Shown here: piece after piece, positions 20,814 through 24,261 of the stretch
Numbering within the stretch: the first letter of the stretch is position 1
Layout of the letters: each line of letters opens with the position of its first letter
NCBI GenBank assembly: GCA_019648995.1
Contig: BLXT01002730.1
Location: 230,973 to 255,233, forward strand
Length of the DNA stretch: 24,261 nucleotides
Direction of reading: 5' to 3'
Source of the DNA: Plakobranchus ocellatus
Taxonomy: Eukaryota > Mollusca > Gastropoda > Plakobranchidae
Program-made: the position numbers and the translations under genes
Notes under the pieces: model-generated
The model's input: only the letters and a program-made list of their open reading frames with translations
What the model was told of the DNA's origin: nothing
Databases searched by the model: none

Positions 20814-21080
20814 TACAGCTATCTATATGACATGTTTTGTTGCCAAAACTGAATGATACATCAAGAGTTACAAAAATACGCTAGATGGCAATAAAAGAAA
20901 AAGTTTATCACACTCTTTTATAGGGGAATATAAAGTCACCCTTATCTGAACATAGGGGTAACAAAATTACTCCACATTTTGCAAGGTAAAAGCGCTACAT
21001 ATTGCCAGAGAGGAATGAATTTTGAGGCCATATTCAGTAATGATTTATAATTATTCATCATGTCATAAAATTCCTAATCT
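20814..21080. mobile_element. Element B, decayed copy 3
   Basis: The left part aligns with element B (GTTTTGTTG, then GATACATCAAGAGTTAC), the central palindromic module survives as GGGGTAACAAAATTACTCC near 20953-20972, and the stretch to about 21080 resembles the B interior. No right terminus with TTAA is visible, so it is truncated or highly diverged. It lies upstream of the MBIP exon at 20618, presumably in an intron. Confidence 0.55.
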
Positions 21081-21724
21081 GTTACACTATGCCAATAATA
21101 ATTTTTATACAAAAACAGATTTATAGTACTGGGTCACACCACTGCGCACCTTTAAAATGTTTTAATGCCTATAAAATTTGGGGGACAATTAATATCTTTG
21201 CAGGTGCTTTTTTTTTTCATAACCCTTGCCGTACTTCACTATTACTTAATACTTTAATTTACACAGTCAGCCGTTTTTGACCCATACTTTTGCATTATAA
21301 AAATTGTTTTCCAGCAATGAAGCATATGTCCTCTATAAGCTTATCGATATTGCCATTCACTGCTGCTTTGCTTGTGATGCAAGAGCTGAAAAGAGTGAAA
21401 ATGGATCGTCTCCGATACGCATATCATGGGGAAAAAATGCTTTTTATTGGTTTATACAATATATCTTCACATAAGTTTTTACACAAATTACATAAGCTTC
21501 AGTAGATCTTAATTTTCAGCATGCGTGACTGATGTTTAGATCTAGGTGTAGCTTAAAACGGAAACAGCATTCAGTGGGATGATACAACTATACTGTTTGT
21601 GTGGAGTTATGCACACGGCACAAAAATGTAGATTTCGAGTCCTAGTCTTCTGCTTGTATCTTTTGAATTATTGACTGTAGAAAGAAAAACATATGTTGTA
21701 AGGATGAATATGTTGTGAGTGTAC
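21081..21724. other. AT-rich sequence, nothing recognised apart from one half of a duplication
   Basis: No exon of MBIP was found. The segment at about 21531-21670 resembles 22083-22225 (GTTTAGATCTA at both starts, then CACAAAAATRTAGATTT and TCTTTTGAATTA), a diverged direct duplication about 550 bases apart. Confidence 0.4.
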
Positions 21725-21962
21725 AAGGTTATGATGACCATCATTATCGAAATGATGGTGATGACGATAATATTGCTGATAATGATGGTAGTGATTATGG
21801 TAATAAATTGGTGTGATGTTGATGATGATGTAATGGAGATGGTGATGATAGTGGGGATGATGAAGATGATATGTATTATATAATGATGATGATGATGATG
21901 GAGATGATAATCAGTTGGTGGAAACGATGCCAATGAAGATGATAATAAAGATGAAGATGAAG
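21725..21962. repeat. Imperfect (GAT)n trinucleotide microsatellite
   Basis: Long run of GAT/ATG triplets with interruptions, purest near 21881-21900. The 120-codon minus-strand ORF rich in His, Ile and Ser is an artefact of this repeat. Confidence 0.85.
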
Positions 21963-22243
21963 GAAACAATGATGAAAATAATGCTGCTTTTTATTGACTA
22001 CGTGCAACATCTTTTAACACAAGTCTTGAAAGAAATTGCATTGAGTTCATTAGACCTCAAATTTTTCTTATACTTGTTACATATGTTTAGATCTAAGTCT
22101 AGTGATTTAGCAAACGAAGGCAGCTTTCAGTAGGCTTGCATAACTGCACTACTAGGAAGGATACATGCAAACTAAGCCACACAAAAATATAGATTTAGTG
22201 TCATCTTTGCATATCAATCTTTTGAATTAAAATATTTATGGAT

Positions 22244-22262
22244 GTTTTCAAGATTTGAAAAC
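22244..22262. repeat. Perfect 8-bp-stem palindrome beside element D
   Basis: GTTTTCAA, GAT, TTGAAAAC: a perfect inverted repeat 10 bases outside the TTAA of element D. It may be chance. Confidence 0.4.
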
Positions 22263-22272
22263 AAAAATGCCT

Positions 22273-23368
22273 TTAATTCGTTGAATGCTTCGCCCGAGAC
22301 CATCTCGGGCCTTAAAAAGCTGCTACAATGCCTATAGGCCCGAGATCATCTTGGGCCTCTTTCGTCACCGTTTTCAAATATTAAAAGGGAATTAAGCATG
22401 ACAATTATGTTCTCATTTTGTGTATTACATCCCTTAGACCATTTGGACACAATTTGTTTCGTGTTGTTGAAAAAAATATATTTTCCTCGGAATTTTTAGT
22501 TTCTCTCTCTGTACTTGGTAAACAAGGATCCGGATATATCTAGGCCGAGTTGAAGTGGTGATGCTTTCAGGCCCATTTTTAGTGATCTAGATGTTCGAGA
22601 TCTAATAAACAATGATTCTGACAGCAGGGAAGGTGATTTTGATAGTGGTGAAAGTGATGATGAAAATCACGGTCATACCTTGAATGATTTGATGAGAGAG
22701 AGCATCGAAGAACCGATAGAAAATCTAGTTCTAGATCTAGAGGCTAGTCCTAGTAGCAGTGATAGGCCTAATGATCAAGTTTATAAGGGCGAAAATAATG
22801 TGTACAGATCTAGATCTAGATATGGCTCTAGCTCTTCATTTAGATCTAGAAATGGTCAAGCTGAAGTTGTAGATTGACGTATAGTGAGAGAATGATTTAG
22901 GGGTAGATCTAGAGGACGAAAGCCTAGAACTAGGAGGGACAGGCTACAACCAGCACTGTGCATGCCATCATGTTTCAGGGATTACCACATCAAACTTGTT
23001 TATTGGATGTAACCAACCTATAGATGAGTTGGGTGGTTTACTTATTATTATAACTAGCTGATATTTGGGTAGCAAAATTTTTTTTTTTTTTAATTTATGT
23101 AGTATCTTTTACACTTCAATGTTGATTTCGTCCTAAAATGTTATAAATTTTGCCATGAAAAATTATGTATAAAAAAAAATTTTTCTTCTTTACTTTTATA
23201 ATGTTCTATTGAAATCATATTACATTCAATTTCCAACAAAAATGCAAAGTTTCATACTTCTAATGGTCCAAATAAGCAAACTAGAGCCATTTCTTTGACA
23301 TAAGACTGTATTCACATGACCGACCCTGGCATTATAGGGGATATTTACCTCGGCATTGAAGGGGTTAA
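22273..23368 (+). mobile_element. TTAA-flanked element D with transposase-like remnant
   Basis: The 1.1-kb element lies between TTAA at 22273-22276 and 23365-23368. The left end reads TTAATTCGTTGAATGC and the reverse complement of the right end TTAACCCCTTCAATGC. The left subterminal region holds two hairpins of one sequence type (GCCCGAGA...TCTCGGGC at 22292-22310, and GGCCCGAGA...TCTTGGGCC at 22337-22357). An acidic ORF remnant lies at 22554-22877. The 3' part is AT-rich, without the DDD catalytic domain expected of a piggyBac transposase, so the copy is internally deleted or decayed. Confidence 0.7.
22554..22877 (+). pseudogene. Acidic and Ser/Arg-rich ORF fragment inside element D
   Basis: The frame is open for 107 codons after a TGA at 22551-22553 and up to TGA at 22875-22877. 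No ATG opens the frame before codon 47. The first part is acidic (INNDSDSREGDFDSGESDDE), followed by NDLMRESIEEP, and the end is Ser/Arg-rich, generated by AGATCT repeats (RSRSRYGSSSS). Acidic, low-complexity N-termini are usual in piggyBac-type transposases, and the position inside TTAA ends fits. No catalytic region follows. The assignment rests on context and composition, not on a recognised motif. Confidence 0.4.
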
Positions 23369-23439
23369 GTCTTCTATCCCTGGTACAATACTTGATTGCT
23401 GTGAGCTGTTTGTAGGCCTAGGAATATTTATGCTGTGAT

Positions 23440-23556
23440 GTGAGTGCACAGAGTGACTGTGATTATTAACATCACAATAGTGGTGATGAAAGTAACAATT
23501 AATATTGATGAAAGTGATGATGATGATGATGGTTGTGGTAGTGGTGATGATGATTG
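23440..23556. repeat. (GAT)n/(GTGATG)n microsatellite
   Basis: Imperfect GTGATGAAAG and GATGATGAT repeats, purest at about 23514-23530. The minus-strand ORF of 71 codons rich in Thr/Ile/His is its shadow. Confidence 0.75.
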
Positions 23557-23639
23557 TCACGGTAGAGGGATAAATAGGAGGGATGACGTGGAGTTAGACA
23601 TGTGGACGTAATAATGAGAGCAATATGCTCAGTGAAGAC

Positions 23640-24180
23640 AGATGACTGCTGCAATCTCTTTTTGGGGCCAAGCCCCATTTATTTTCCCCATACAATGATA
23701 TAGGCGTAGATTTAATATAATATAACACAACTCAGTCCGCTCCCTTTTAGATACTATTTAATTTCCAATCCGTTAAAGGACTGTACTTGGAGACTAATTT
23801 TACTTCAGTCCACTTCGGGACTCCTTTTAAAAGTAGTTTGTTTTTCAGCCCATTGCAGGACTGCCCCTTAAGCGTAGTTTAACTTCCAGTCCGTTCCAGG
23901 ACTACCTTTCAAAGGTAGTTTAAATTTATGCCTGTTCCAGGACTGCCCCCGATTACCAGCTGTCTATGCTCCAAAAATCTGGAGACCTTTCTGCAAAGGT
24001 GTTTGGACTGCAACTGAAGCTAAAACACTACCTAAGCGTCTAGCAATCACCAACTGAGTGCTACTCATCAGTGAGCTTTGAGCCTCACTGTCCCTTTGCG
24101 CGTGTTTTTCCCTGCACTATCCTAACCTATCTACCAAAATTGAAATAAAAGTTATGAATAAACAGCTCAGGGAATCTTCA
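23640..24180 (+). repeat. Unclassified repeat-like unit, possible LTR or retroelement 3' end
   Basis: Less AT-rich than its flanks. It contains a small hairpin GGGGC-CAA-GCCCC near 23666-23678, the palindromic tandem array at 23733-23955, a pyrimidine-rich stretch and two poly(A)-signal-like hexamers (AATAAA) near 24144 and 24157. These resemble a U3/R region, but I could not define TG...CA termini or a target duplication, so this is tentative. Confidence 0.25.
23733..23955. repeat. Tandem array of about 41-bp units with paired palindromes
   Basis: Six diverged units start at about 23733, 23766, 23806, 23846, 23887 and 23928 (spacings 33, 40, 40, 41, 41). The best units read CAGTCC-GTTCCA-GGACT, a 5-6 bp stem, followed by a second palindrome around CTTTTAAAAG, CCTTAAG or CCTTTCAAAGG, then TAGTTTAA. 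The array therefore alternates two hairpin types. Confidence 0.75.
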
Positions 24181-24261
24181 CGGCATAAGTCTTATGTTTC
24201 GTTTTTGCTCTTTCATTTTAAACCTTTCATCTAAGTATGAAATGCTTGAACTCCAAATTGG

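Noticed and set aside
21607-21969. 120-codon minus-strand ORF rich in His, Ile, Thr and Ser
   Set aside because: It is produced by reading the GAT trinucleotide repeat in reverse.
1-24261. CRISPR array, prophage or bacterial operon
   Set aside because: The only regular short repeats are microsatellites and the 41-bp palindromic array without unique spacers, and coding sequence is spliced.

Overview
The window is intron- and transposon-rich, AT-rich nuclear DNA of a metazoan, most likely a mollusc and probably a gastropod. The grounds are spliced exons of an animal gene (MBIP), tRNA-derived SINEs, LINE debris, many TTAA-bounded (piggyBac-type) miniature elements and scattered AGATCTAGATCT runs. 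The species assignment is inference. There are no bacterial operons, CRISPR arrays or phage genes, and almost all ATG-to-stop ORFs in the window are chance or repeat-derived.

Two host genes are supported, pointing tail to tail. (1) Positions 563-1573, plus strand, hold the last three exons of an unrecognised gene with a lysine-rich, basic C-terminus. (2) Positions 20618-9404, minus strand, hold the last four exons of MBIP (MAP3K12-binding inhibitory protein 1, an ATAC histone acetyltransferase complex subunit). The exons are 20618-20528, 20327-20109, 15823-15735 and 9496-9404. All splice sites are canonical, all exon phases agree, and the joined 163-residue product carries the family blocks NTYGPQTR, AVEERL, LEGLSPEYF and a C-terminal LKQALK helix. 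The 5' part of MBIP lies beyond the right edge.

The rest is repeats. From left to right: a full-length tRNA-SINE (1005-1270) inside the first gene; a TTAA element A (2616-3622); a 400-bp TTAA element B (3666-4065); a GC-rich mini-element with two NotI sites (4607-4745); a decayed acidic coding remnant (about 5296-5731); a short perfect-register hairpin (6905-6957); the left arm of a 1.5-kb diverged inverted repeat (7741-9243), which overlaps the MBIP 3' UTR; a LINE 3' end (10203-10480); a repeat whose second copy is split by a 2.4-kb insertion (10971-11070 and 13494-13598); TTAA element C (12908-13281); a second B (16050-16444); a truncated SINE (17203-17420); the right arm of the inverted repeat (17646-19117) inside an MBIP intron; a decayed third B (about 20814-21080); GAT microsatellites; TTAA element D with an acidic/Ser-Arg ORF remnant (22273-23368); and an array of about 41-bp units each containing palindromes (23733-23955).

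The main unexplained patterns are the large inverted duplication bracketing the last two MBIP exons, and the shared architecture of several unrelated TTAA elements, each of which carries its own reiterated palindromic or direct subterminal module. None of this amounts to a demonstrated new biological system.
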